From NCBI RefSeq assembly GCF_040958095.1, contig NC_091175.1, positions 20,560,003 through 20,624,002 of the forward strand: a stretch of 64,000 nt of DNA, given 5' to 3'. A program made the translations under genes and the position numbers. The stretch comes from Procambarus clarkii (lineage: Eukaryota > Arthropoda > Malacostraca > Decapoda > Cambaridae). The notes beneath the pieces were generated by a model, which did not search any database, was not told the origin of the DNA, and was given only the letters and a program-made list of their open reading frames with translations. Shown in pieces: positions 53,959 to 64,000 of the stretch (within the stretch, counting starts at the first letter, position 1; the number at the start of each line of letters is the position of its first letter).

Positions 53959-54290
53959 ATTGTGGAGTGGAGATGTGGAGAGGACGGGCGGTAGTGGTGG
54001 GTAAGCGACCGGGAGCTGTTGTCTGCCGAGTGGTCGTGGAGGGTCCGTGTGGCCTTCGTGAGTCATCCCCCCTGAGTCATCTGTGAGTCAGCCTCGCCAC
54101 AGGTGAGTCTGCCTCCACTTGCCTCATGACGCGCGCTGCCTTGTGTACTACTACTGCTGCTGCTGCTGCTGCAGGGGGGGTGGTGGAGCCCGCGGCGGCC
54201 GACATTTTCCCCCGCCAGGGTTCACATTTGTGGCCGCCAGCGAGGCTTGGCATGGGGTATGTGGCACTCTTATAACTAGTAAGTGCCTCG
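53959..54290. promoter_or_regulatory. GC-rich island, possible promoter
   Basis: CpG- and GC-rich compared with its AT-rich surroundings. On the plus strand CGCCACAG|GTGAGTCTG (about 54096-54110) is a consensus donor. On the minus strand AAAATGTCGGCC resembles the start context of many nuclear mitochondrial genes. This could be a divergent promoter. Confidence 0.4.
54117..54210 (-). CDS. Candidate first exon of the NDUFA3-like gene
   Basis: Minus-strand ATG at 54210 opens MSAAAGSTTPPAAAAAAVVV, then HKAARVMRQ, within a GC-rich island. The end KAARVMRQ joined in phase 0 to LYRQGWAEIPEV recalls the NDUFA3 N-terminus (RVGAFLKNAWDKEPV). The donor after CAA (GTGGAG) is weak; a GC-type donor nearby would be out of phase. 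The intron would be 29 kb. A (GCA)n run codes the alanines. It may instead belong to another gene. Confidence 0.3.
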
Positions 54291-54295
54291 CCCCG

Positions 54296-54785
54296 GGTGC
54301 CAGGGTGAGTGGTTAGGGCCGTGCTGAGTGGTGTTGGGTGCAAGGGTGAGTGGTTAGGGCCGTGCTGAGTGCCAGGATGAGTGGTTAGGGCCGTGCTGAG
54401 TGTCAGGATGAGTGGTTAGGGCCGTGCTGAGTGCCAGGATGAGTGGTTAGGGCCGTACTGAGTGCCAGGATGAGTGGTTAGGGCCGTGCTGAGTGCCAGG
54501 ATGAGTGGTTAGGGCCGTGCTGAGTGCCAGGATGAGTGGTTAGGGCCGTGCTGAGTGCCAGGATGAGTGGTTAGGGCCGTGCTGAGTGCCAGGATGAGTG
54601 GTTAGGGCCGTGCTGAGTGCCAGGATGAGTGGTTAGGGCCGTGCTGAGTGCCAGGATGAGTGGTTAGGGCCGTGCTGAGTGCCAGGATGAGTGGTTAGGG
54701 CCGTGCTGAGTACCAGGATGAGTGGTTAGGGCCGTGCTGAGTGCCAGAATGAGTGGTTAGGGCCGTACTGAGTTACGTCCTGAGT
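54296..54785. repeat. 31-bp minisatellite
   Basis: About 15 copies of GCCAGGATGAGTGGTTAGGG plus CCGTGCTGAGT, nearly identical, exact 31-bp period. Confidence 0.95.
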
Positions 54786-55165
54786 GTTTGGTGCCAGGAT
54801 GAGTGGTTACGGTGGTGCTGAGTGCCAGGATAAGTTGTTACGACAGTGCTGAGTGGCATCCTGAGTGTTGGGTGCTAAGATGAGTGGTTAGGGACGTGCT
54901 GAGTGGTGTCCTGAGTGTTGGGTGCCAGGATGAGTTATTACGGGGTGCTGAGTGGCATCCTGAGTGTTTGGTGCCAGGTTGAGTTGTTATGGGGTGCCAA
55001 GTGCTAGGATGAGTTGTTACAGCAGTGCTGAGTGGCATCTTGAGTGTTGGGTGCCAGGATGAGTTGTTACAGTGGTGCTGGTTGCCAGGATGAGTTATGG
55101 CAGTGCTGAGTGCCAGGATGAATTATGGCAGTGCTGAGTGCCAGGATGAGTTGTTACAGCAGTGG
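54786..55165. repeat. Degenerate continuation of the 31-bp minisatellite
   Basis: Longer compound units with GAGTGGCATCCTGAGTGTTG inserted; more diverged than the left block. Confidence 0.85.
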
Positions 55166-55505
55166 CCGTGAGTGTAAGGTGTCATGATAGTGTGGTGGTC
55201 GTGATGAGTTAGTGCGGTGGTCGTGAGTGTAAGGTGTCGTGACAAGTTAGTGTGGTGGTCGTGATGAGTTAGTGCGGTGGTCGTGAGTGTAAGGTGTCGT
55301 GACAAGTTAGTGTGGTGGTCGTGATGAGTTAGTGCGGTGGTCGTGAGTGTAAGGTGTCAGGACAAGTTAGTGTGGTGGTCGTGATGAGTTAGTGCGGTGG
55401 TCGTGTGTGTAAGGTGTCGTGACAAGTTAGTGTGGTGGTCGTGATGAGTTAGTGCGGTGGTCGTGAGTGTAAGGTGTCGGGACAAGTTAGTGCAGTGGTT
55501 ATGTG
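55166..55505. repeat. 60-bp minisatellite
   Basis: Five to six units of GTGTGGTGGTCGTGATGAGT, TAGTGCGGTGGTCGTGAGTG and TAAGGTGTCGTGACAAGTTA; period exactly 60 bp, few differences. Confidence 0.95.
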
Positions 55506-56390
55506 TGTAAAGTGTCGGGATCAGTTGGTGCAGTGGGGCCTAGTGTCAGGTGATGGCCACCAATGTAACTGATGAGCATGTAGTACTAAATACTGTACTG
55601 TACATGTCCTGGCCCAGGCTAGGGTGGGCAGTCAGTCCTTATTATCCACCCAAAGATTTTCTTTGGCTTCTCTTCTCTGAAGTGTTTGGGGCTGGCTTCC
55701 CTTGAGGGCTTCCTTGCTTGTGGTTTTCACCCAAGGTAGGTCTGTTTGTTTTTTGGCTTTTAGTCTTCCCTGGTGTTGGGAGTACATTTTGGCTGGGAGA
55801 GCACACTGGAGATTGAGCGTCCTAACCGTCCAAGTTTGTTGTGGAGTTGCATCCTGGGAAGGTCAATTTGACCTTGTGAAGGGAACCTCAGTATAACCCT
55901 AATGTGTATAAATACACTCAAGCTGCCTGTCCCTTGACACCATGAATTAAATATTAAAATTCACATTATACCCAAGGTAATATTGGCTGTGTTCATTACT
56001 AGCTTTTTCTCTGCAACATGTCAGCCACAAGGCAGATTTCCTGATTTACACTAGGTTGTAAATATCATGCCCACAACTATACCATGTAACACGGAACACA
56101 CACACAGTCAATAAAAGCTGCGCTTGAGTTGTCATGTGGTTAGATTCCTAGATTAATGCTATGCAGGTCATTCTTAAAAGTTCTGTATTATAGATGAAAA
56201 TAGGGTGCAAAAGATTTTGCAAAAAGCTTGCAAAAGTTCACTTCTTACCAAGCTCTTGCTCAACAAGATATCTTTTAACATTAATATTTAATTTTCTTGT
56301 ACTTTTCAGCTTCAAATTTAAAACATAATCCAAAAAGTTCATAAGACACAAGAATGTAGGTAAATTTGAGCCTGATTTAGACTGCATATA
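55506..56390. other. No supported gene
   Basis: A short dispersed-repeat piece (CTGCCTGTCCCTTGACACCA at 55923) shared with 44465. Otherwise unique-looking. Confidence 0.4.
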
Positions 56391-56394
56391 ACCC

Positions 56395-56522
56395 ATTCTG
56401 CCCGAAATGCTATGCGTGCTAGTGGCTTTACAAGAATGTAAACCTCTGTAAACAAGTCTCTGTACTTTCATGAACCCAATGTACTGTACCTTCTTGTATA
56501 TAAATAAATAAATATATATTAG
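56395..56522 (+). mobile_element. LINE-B 3' end
   Basis: CTGCCCGAAATGCTATGCGT, GCTAGTGGCTTTACAAGAAT, CCCAATGTACTGTACCTTCT and an AAATAAATAAATA tail. Confidence 0.82.
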
Positions 56523-57220
56523 CAATTTTCAGTGATAACCAATGGGAATCTGAGATCAGATCACATTACAAAATACAGTACTGTAATTTTAAAGTATTAT
56601 AGGAATGATTTTTAAACTAATTTTGTAGGCCTTATGTAAGTTGAAGATGGAGTGTACCAACCTGTTGGATGCAGTAGGGTGGTATGTCATCCAAATCAGA
56701 CTTGTTTGCTGTCTTTTTTTATATTATTTTGTACCACAGATGTGGCCACACATTTACAATGCTAACCACCATATATACATTTTCTTCTGTCCTCCATGGA
56801 CAGGGTGAGAGATTTGTCAAACATACAGTTCAGGGATTTATTGAACAATCGACCACAGAAGGTGATTGTAGTGCTTTTAGAATGCTAGGCTAGGCTACAT
56901 ATGTAAATACATAGATACACAGATTTATGTATGCTACATAAAGTGTTTGATGTATCTTTTACATAGTGTCATTAATGTGCATTTACAAAGGTGAAACGTA
57001 ACTCTGATCAGCTTCCACATATACTTTATACACATACAGTACATACACACACATATACATATATACACACACATACATTTGTCTGATTTTACTCTGACAG
57101 GGTGAGATAGCTGGTAGAGAAACTAGTGTGCAATTAACAACTTAACCACTGAAGGTGATTAAGATGCTTTTACGAGCTCAGGTTATATAGTTACATCACA
57201 TACATACATTGTATAATTGA
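56523..57220. other. No supported gene
   Basis: AT-rich, with TATACACACACATAC-type low complexity near 57030-57080. Confidence 0.4.
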
Positions 57221-57224
57221 TACA

Positions 57225-57602
57225 TTACTTGGTCAATCTAGGGTACAAGTCCAATATATCAAGTGTTCCAGTACTCATATAGTAGTTACAGAGTTCAGCA
57301 TACCTCAGCCCAGGAGGGCAAAAGTTACTCAATATGGGATATTCTACAATATAATGTTCAAGGGAGTGCATGTTTTCTCTTTCACGAAGTTGACACATTG
57401 TGCACTCAACATTTGGGGTTTGAGAAAGCTGCCAGATACGTTTATATTCCAGGTGAATTCTAGCAACTATAACATCACATTGCCGAGTTCTTGCTCTATT
57501 AGTCCCATATGTGAATGTCTCGCAATATCTATCATAATATTTAATTGAAACGCCCATATCAATTTCTACTACTGGTTTTCTACAGACTGTCTTTGCAAGC
57601 AT
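57225..57602 (-). mobile_element. LINE-A-type C-terminal fragment
   Basis: 125 open codons: RIHLEYKRIWQLSQTPNVEC, TMCQLRERENMHSLEHYIVE and ILDLYPRLTK, the zinc-finger-like tail of the same LINE group as 49795-50112 and 45161-45553. Open though diverged. Confidence 0.75.
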
Positions 57603-57834
57603 ATCAGTGTCATTGTCATCTACTGACTGGCTGGGAAAGTGATACCTTTAGGGATAAAAGATTGTTCTGGGCTATCATTCCACATTTTCTTTCAACATCT
57701 GATCAACTGTGTCAACCACACGTGTTGCTGTATAGAAGGCAGCAATAGAAGTTAATGTGCCTTTAACTGGTGTGATGGGCTTAAAATAATCTTTAATGCT
57801 AGTTTACCTTGCTAGACTCTTGCTTCACCCGGAA

Positions 57835-58835
57835 AATTTCATAGCAAAGAGCCGCAGCATTCTTTTTTACCATCCCAGTTTGCAAACTACCTTCATAATT
57901 TGGATCCATTTCTGTTGCAGTTTGCATCACCCTGTTGACTTCTGCAAATAACTTCTGTTATCTGTTTATCTTAAAAGTGGTCCCATTCTGTTCTGCTTTC
58001 TCTGCCAGCTGCACCAAATTCTCCACAGACATTGTTCTCATGGGGTCATTGACTAGTTTATGTACTCTCCTTGCAAATCATTGAAACCTTCTCCAAACCT
58101 TTGACCAAGTCTCACAATCTTTGCAATTTTGGAGGCTGTAACACACCTCAGGAGTCATGCATGCACTCCTTCCACATTTTCCACCAAAAGCCATTCATGG
58201 TCATGCTTTTCACTTCATCTCGTGCTTTGCTGGTGCCCATCATAGCATTCATGATGCAATTCTTCCAAAATTCTGATGTATTAGTAACTCGTCTGTAGCA
58301 TGTACACACTGGGCAAATGTCATCCTAATCAATTTTATTGTGGTGGTGTTGATGTAGCAAAAACAAGACCTTAACATTTGGGTGAAGGTCTGGTAAGTCA
58401 ACTCAAAGTCATTGGGCACAATACAAAATGAGCTATGCCTTAAAATGAAGGCTCATTTCATGGCAATAGCTTTTGATCTCGATGCCGAACTCATGGACAA
58501 GGTGGTCATCAAAGAATACTTTTATCATCCAAGCTTTATTTCTTTTCACTGCACTGGAAAAATAGTATGACAATGACATTCAAGAAACTGGAATTAAGAG
58601 TGGTAATTCAGCGGAGACTTAAACTTAAATGCCCCTCTGCATTCCATCAAAGGAGAATAGTTACACTATTTGTTGACACTTTGTAACTTGGGAACTTTAT
58701 CTCTTGAGATTGCTTCCAGTTTAACCCAGTTTTTATGAGCATTAAACACTTGCTGCAGTGTGTAGCCACCAGCTTCAATAGTATCCTTCAGCTCCTCAGG
58801 GTATGATACTTGGTCATGGCTGCTACATCAGCACT
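57835..58835 (-). mobile_element. Tigger-like transposon remnant 3 (minus)
   Basis: Minus-strand pieces: PEELKDTIEAGGYTLQQVFN (start of the DDE domain, about 58800-58740), SEFWKNCIMNAMMGTSKARD and EVKSMTMNGFWWKMWKECMH (about 58290-58150), then a VCGEFGAA-like C-terminal part. Many stops and frame slips; older than copies 1 and 2. Confidence 0.72.
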
Positions 58836-59100
58836 TGCAGGTTAAACAGTGAACTTAACATCACAAAACTGTTGGTGCTTTGTAAACTGATGACACCAAC
58901 TGTTGCTGGTGTAAAAATAATTTACTTATGTTTGTGAACCACCTTCATGCATTGGTGTTGTGTCTTTAAGGCCTTGGTAAAGATAATACTAAAATTAAAT
59001 GGTACCCCTCTGTCGAATCTACATTTTCAGCCAAGTTGCTAGTAATTTTTCCATTTTCTCAGGACTTCTCACACTTAAGTCAGTTGAACATTGCAATCAT

Positions 59101-59358
59101 TGGGAGCCGGTCGGTCGAGCGGGACAGCACGCTGGACTTGTGATCCTGTGGTCCCGGGTTCGATCTCGGGCGCCGGCGAGAAACAATGGGGAGAGTTTCT
59201 TTCACCCTATGCCCCTGTTACCGAGCAGTAAAATAGGTACCTGGGTGTTAGTCAGCTGTCACGGGCTGCTTCCTGGGGGTGGAGGCCTGGTCGAGGACCG
59301 GGCCGCGGGAACACTAAAAAAAAAAAAAAGCCCCGAAATCATCTCGAGATAACCTCAA
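59101..59358 (+). mobile_element. tRNA-derived SINE (S3)
   Basis: GGGAGCCGGTCGGTCGAGCG head, GGGTTCGATCTCGGGCGCCG T-arm and the full body, ending in ATCTCGAGATAACCTCAAG after an A13 run. ATTGCA on both sides may be the target duplication. Confidence 0.9.
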
Positions 59359-59639
59359 GATATTGCACTGTATTTGACTTGGATGCTTTAATTCTTCCTG
59401 CATCCTTCTTGGTGGTACAAATACTAGACTTGCTCTTGCTGTGATAGCAAAGGGGGTGCAGCAGACTCTTCATTTCCCATTGTAACATCACCCAGTCATC
59501 TATTGGGAAACAGCTCAGCAGGCATGGATAATTATCACCATGCACTCACCTAGATGTCCTTGCAGGGGTGGAGCTTTGGCTCTTTGATCTCTTTGATGTA
59601 TGTATTCACATATACAAACAAATATATATTTTTTTAAGC

Positions 59640-59775
59640 CAAAAAAAGAGGTTGAATCTTGCCCTCTTTCTCTTGGTAACCCCCCCCCCCCTCTTTCTCT
59701 TGGTAACCCCCCCCCCTCTTTCTCTTGGTAACCCCCCCCCCCCCTCTTTCTCTTGGTAACCCCCCCACCCTTTCT
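59640..59775. repeat. 26-bp tandem repeat with C runs
   Basis: Four units of CTCTTTCTCTTGGTAACCCC with 9-14 C in a row (59670-59765). C-run lengths are prone to sequencing error. Confidence 0.9.
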
Positions 59776-60042
59776 TCCATCCACCAATCTACCTGTGTTC
59801 CCTACCTTCTGATCACTCTTTCTTCCTCCCTTCTCTCTATTCCCCCCCCCCCACGCCTCTTCTTTCCTTCTCCCTTCTCTCGCTGTCTCTTCTCTTTCTT
59901 CCTCCCCATATCTTCTTTCTTTCTCCCTCCCTCATCTCTTTCTGTCTCTTTTGCCCTCTCTTTTTCTCTTCCTCTTCTCTTTCTCTCTTCTCTTTCTCTT
60001 CGTCCTCTCTCTTCTCATTCTCTTTAGTTTTTTTCTCTCTCT

Positions 60043-60082
<40 letters not shown>

Positions 60083-60287
60083 CTCTCTCTCTCTCTCTCG
60101 CTCTCTTTTTTCTCTCTCTCTCTCTCGCTCTCTTTTTTCTCTCTCTCTCTCTCGCTCTCTTTTTTCTCTCTCTCTCTCGCTCTCTTTTTTCTCTCTCTCT
60201 CTCTCTCTCTCTTTTTTCTCTCTCTCTCTCTCGCTCTCTTTTTTCTCTCTCTCTCTCTTTTTTCTCTCTCTCTCTCTCTCTCTCTCT

Positions 60288-60327
<40 letters not shown>

Positions 60328-60405
60328 CTCTCTCTCTCTCTCTCTTTTTTTTCTCTCTCTCTCTCTCTCTCTCTTTATCTTTCTTTATCTCTTTCTTTAA
60401 AACTT
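59776..60405. repeat. Long polypyrimidine (CT)n/(T6) tract
   Basis: Over 600 bases almost wholly C and T on the plus strand. From 60033, blocks of (CT)5-14 alternate with TTTTTT at about 25-bp spacing. Long open frames in both directions are compositional, not genes. Confidence 0.93.
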
Positions 60406-60834
60406 GGTGCACAAAGCAACTATCTATTATTAATCTCCCAAATAGCTGGACTAGTAGGGGGGACAGGATGTACTTAAGGCATGTATGTATGCCTCACGTG
60501 ACATACAGGATGCAAGTATTTGGATAAGAAGTGAGTATTTATATCACACTTAAAAATGTCAGAATTGTGACGACCATTATGCTGCCTAGCAGCAAGCTTC
60601 CAGAGACTTGAAGGCTGATATCTTTTCTTGTGGAATTTAAGTGTTCTGTATTATTTCTTTGTATGTGTGTGCTCAGCTGCTCTAATGTGTGTTTTATATC
60701 AGCAACCACTATTAAACATGCCTTTAAACTCCTTAAGTACTTTATGTATACAGTACTCAAAGCTTGTCATAATTTGCAGGGGTTTGTGAAGTACTGTACT
60801 TTCGTCCCTTAGATGGCATAAAGCCAATAAAGGA
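60406..60834. other. No supported gene
   Basis: Unique-looking sequence between the CT tract and a terminal-repeat fragment. Confidence 0.35.
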
Positions 60835-60910
60835 TCCCTCCTAGAAAACCAACATTGAATGAAATGCTCCTTTCTGGTGGGGTCCAGGGAACTTCCTGGG
60901 ACTCTCACTT
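60835..60910 (-). mobile_element. Terminal-repeat fragment of the tyrosine-recombinase element
   Basis: AAAACCAACATTGAATGAAA and TTTCTGGTGGGGTCC match the end motif at 63140-63205, diverged. Confidence 0.6.
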
Positions 60911-61329
60911 CCCACAATTTAGGGAATTTTTGTTTTCCATGCTACTGTATATCACTGGGTTGGGGAAGGGGGGGGGAGGAGGAGGAGGAGGTTTTGTCAA
61001 CATTGATTCAAGATAAAAAGTGCACAATTCCTGGTGGTTCAGAGGTGGAACTAATGTTAGAATTGCTTCATCATCAAGTGATTTGTGAATCTTGTGGCTT
61101 TGCTATTACATTTTCTATGATTTGTTTACCTTTTTGTCAACTGTTTTGACTTCCCCAGTCCTTTCTGGTGGCTGCTTCTGGTTAGGATGATTCACATTTC
61201 CCTGCTCTTTACACCTCTATAGAGAGGGGACAGAATTTGGCTCTAGTGCCCTGGTAGATTTATTTATGACTGACTAGGGCCTAGCATAAATCAAATTGGG
61301 TGGAGCTTGCCAGGCAGTAAGCACTAGGG

Positions 61330-61930
61330 AGCCACCAGAACCAATCAGAAAGAGGCGTTTCATTACATTTAACTGTGATTTTTTGATGTGGTGAAGCATT
61401 TGGTGGTGCTTGCTTATTCCAAGTTTGCTCCCCAGTCTCATTCTTATTCAGGTCCAGGTGGTGTTGTCCACCAGGTTTCTTTTTCCCTTCCATTGGTCTA
61501 CGCTCTGAAGCATCTTTGGGCTTCGGAGTCCAGGATTGGTACTGGTGTGTGGGTGACAGGGTCATCTCCAGGGGTGGCACCCCTTCCATGACAGTAACAG
61601 ATGCAGTTGAGCTGGTGCTTCCCATCAGGGATCTGCTGTCTACTGTTCTGGGGTTTCTCTTGGAAGGGATTCCTCCTTGAAAGGGGGTGGGGGGAAATTC
61701 AAGTCTGTCTTCTCTGGCATGGTTTCTGGTCCTGTGTCGAAGCTGGAGCTTCCCTAGGTAGACCTCTTTCTTGGGTCGGTGTGGAACTGGTGGCATCCTT
61801 ATTATGTGGCCCCATTCACAGTGGATGGCTTTCCGCTGGATTGGGGTCAATGGGGGGTTCCTATATCTCTTCACTCTAGTTTTTGCTCTAGGTTGGCATT
61901 GTTTTCTGACAAGATTCTCCTGCTATCTCA
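61330..61930 (+). mobile_element. Older flank of the tyrosine-recombinase element
   Basis: Starts with the end motif (GAGGCGTTTCATTACATTTA, 61354) and continues as a diverged stretch of about 550 bp without a firm domain. Probably internal sequence of an older copy. Confidence 0.45.
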
Positions 61931-61934
61931 TTTT

Positions 61935-63757
61935 CTGGGGGGAGCCCCGTCGGCTCCCCGGAGCTATCCCAGGCTGATATACTAATGTCAGACTTTGGCA
62001 TCAGTCATGTGTATGGAGTTCTTAGGCCTACCGGGGACCACTGCCAGAACCGGGCCCCCTCAGAGAGGCAAGGGGAGCAATGGCCTATAGAAGCCCCCGT
62101 GTAGTTGGAAGCATTCTATGTCTGCCATCGACCGGAACAGGCACCCAGAAAGGTAAGCGCCCCAAAACAAACCCCTATTCTGGTTAAAATTGCTACCTAA
62201 AACCGAACTAGTGGATAGAACTCCCCAACCGAAAACAAGCAAACTAGTGTGACGTCACACGCTGCCGCGCCGCTGTCTGCGCAGCTCCCCCCTCCCCGGG
62301 AGGGGGAAGGGGGAGCCCCAGACCCCCGCGCCGGCTACCCACACCTCAGTTCTTGAGGCTGATGCTATAGGCGATGGTCGTGTGCTCTGGCTCCGGTGTC
62401 GCTACTGCACTGTGCTTTGCGTGTGGTGTTAGTTTTGTGGGTGCGAGAGCCAGGAGTTATCTTCAGTACTCGGGCTGCATGCGCCTAGGGCTGCCTTCCC
62501 TAGGTGCCCTGTAAGTACTGCCCTTGGGGCTTGGGGCCACCTTCCACAGGCTCCTCGGGGTCTGCCTCTGCTGGTCCGTTTTACCTTTCGGTTTTTCGGC
62601 CGCCTGTTGGGCTCTTGGGTGTTCTGTTCTCCCTTGTTACCGGCAGGTAAGAGGCAGTTTGCACTGGTAGGGGTGCAGGGTGCTGCTCAGCTTGTATTTC
62701 CCGACATCGCGGCGCTTCGCCGTTATTTGCGCGCCACAGCTTCTGTGTCCGGGGACGCGCTGTGGGTTGATCCGGTTTCCCTTCTTCCCTGTTCGCGGGT
62801 TCGGGTCTCTCAGGTCGTCCGCAGGGTTATTAGGTCCAGCCAGCCTGCGGTCTATCCCCGTGCCCATGACGTTCGTAAGTTCGCGGCTCTTGCTGCCGTC
62901 TTTGGGAATATGTCTTGGTCTGATATTCGGGCGCGGGGATAATGGCGGTCGAACAGGGTCCTGGCTGCTCGTTACCTTGTGAATGTCCCTGGGCCTCGTC
63001 GGGCCTGTGTTGCTTTGGGTCGGCGGTTGCAGCCAGTTGTCTCGGCTTCGAGTTGAGGGGTGAGCGACGACCGCCTCCCGGGTAAGTCCCTCTTTTTCTG
63101 TCTGTGGGTAGTTAGCTCCGGGGAGCCGACGGGGCTCCCCCCAGAAAACCAGCGTTGAATGTAATGAAACGCCATTTTCTGGGTGAGTCCCGGAGGCTCC
63201 CCGGCATCCCTCCCTCCCTCCGGTCGGCGGTTTTTCGCGTTTTTGACATCCAGCCTCAAGAACTGAGGTGTGGGTAGCCGGCGCGGGGGGTCTGGGGCTC
63301 CCCCTTCCCCCTCCCGGGGAGGGGGGTCTGGGGCTCCCCCTTCCCCCTCCCGGGGAGGGGGGTCTGGGGCTCCCCCTTCCCCCTCCCGGGGAGGGGGGAG
63401 CTGCGCAGACAGCGGCGCGGCAGTGTGTGACGTCACACTAGTTTGCTTGTTTTCGGTTGGGGAGTTCTATCCACTAGTTCGGTTTTAGGTAGCAATTTTA
63501 ACCAGAATAGGGGTTTGTTTTGGGGCGCTTACCTTTCTGGGTGCCTGTTCCGGTCGATGGCAGACATAGACTGCTTCCAACTTCACGGGGGCTTCTATAG
63601 GCCATTGCTCCCCTTGCCTCTCTGAGGGGGCCCGGTTCTGGCCGTGGTCCCCGGTAGGCCTAAGAACTCCATACACATGACTGATGCCAAAGTCTGACAT
63701 TAGCATATCAGCCTGGGATAGCTCCGGGGAGCCTCCGGGACTCACCCAGAAAATGGC
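61935..63757 (+). mobile_element. Tyrosine-recombinase retroelement fossil with long inverted repeats (DIRS-like)
   Basis: Left arm 61937-62372 and right arm 63246-63757 are inverted copies. Shared landmarks: AGCTATCCCAGGCTGATAT, GTAAGCGCCCCAAAACAAAC, GTGTGACGTCACAC and CTCAGTTCTTGAGGCTG. Between them the plus strand carries the C-terminal tyrosine recombinase part with AHDVRKFAALAAVFGNMSWS and the ARYLVN tyrosine. In the right arm a 50-bp GGGGGTCTGGGGCTCCCCCT unit is tandemly tripled. No reverse transcriptase is visible, so this is a shortened fossil with a few breaks. Confidence 0.7.
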
Positions 63758-64000
63758 GTTTCATTACATTCAACGCTGGTTTTTTGCTAGCCATGCTATG
63801 GTTTTTGGCCCTTTGATATTTATGTCTAAACTTTTGCATTAACTTGCAGCTCTCCCTCTTTCAGCAGTTTGGTTCACTAATCAAAGTTTAGTGTGGTATT
63901 GGATAGTTACCCATCACTAAATCTCCCTCCTACAGAGGTTATTGGCTTCTGCTTTTTCCTGCCACTGGTGAGTTTCCTTCTGTATTTTGGTCTCTGATGA
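63758..64000. other. Window end, nothing recognised
   Basis: Begins with the TTACATTCAACGCTGGTTTT end motif and continues as unique-looking sequence. Confidence 0.4.

Noticed and set aside
59725-60412. Long open frames on both strands of the CT tract (Ser/Leu-rich and Glu/Arg-rich)
   Set aside because: Compositional: (CT)n and (GA)n lack stops in these frames. No domain.

Overview
The window looks like nuclear DNA from a decapod crustacean, most likely a crayfish or lobster relative. It has spliced genes with GT-AG introns several kilobases long. It is dense in tRNA-derived SINEs, CR1-like and RNase-H-bearing LINEs, Tigger and piggyBac DNA transposons, a Ty3/Gypsy element and tyrosine-recombinase retroelements. 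It also holds TTAGG-type (arthropod telomere-like) motifs and very long (TA)n tracts. The species assignment is inference from repeat style; no database was consulted.

Host genes. (1) A complete seven-exon gene on the minus strand (15840 down to 4688) encodes a 300-residue phosphonoacetaldehyde hydrolase (PhnX, phosphonatase). This HAD-superfamily enzyme breaks the C-P bond of phosphonoacetaldehyde. All six introns keep the frame, and the protein resembles the proteobacterial type from end to end. This is the most notable object in the window: a bacterial-type phosphonate-degrading enzyme carried as an ordinary intron-bearing animal gene. (2) Three minus-strand exons (24786, 22736 and 18752 downward) encode the last 61 residues of a small one-helix mitochondrial protein ending in a YRPDDP motif. 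It resembles the complex I accessory subunit NDUFA3/B9. Its first exon may lie in a GC-rich island near 54.1-54.2 kb.

Layout. 0-4.6 kb: minisatellite, SINE and LINE ends. 4.7-15.9 kb: the PhnX gene, its introns packed with SINEs, MITEs, LINE 3' ends and a 567-bp retroposon with a 13-bp target duplication. 16-24.8 kb: foldback elements, a piggyBac-derived element and the NDUFA3-like exons. 23.1-26 kb: two Tigger remnants. 27.2-28 kb: tyrosine-recombinase retroelement fossil. 29.4-31.2 kb: LINE 3' ends. 31.2-34 kb: five palindromic telomere-motif MITEs embedded in (TA)n. 34-44.2 kb: an RNase-H LINE lying against a Gypsy element, with two LTR copies in opposite orientation. 44.2-53.4 kb: a four-level nest of retroelements. 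54-55.5 kb: GC-rich island and two minisatellites. 56-61 kb: LINE, Tigger and SINE remnants and a long CT tract. 61.9-63.8 kb: a tyrosine-recombinase element bounded by roughly 450-500-bp inverted repeats.

Almost everything outside the two host genes is transposon-derived. Most transposon reading frames are broken; the longest open ones belong to the RNase-H LINE, the Gypsy element and the piggyBac fragment. No CRISPR array, rRNA or free-standing tRNA gene was found; tRNA-like sequences are SINE heads.
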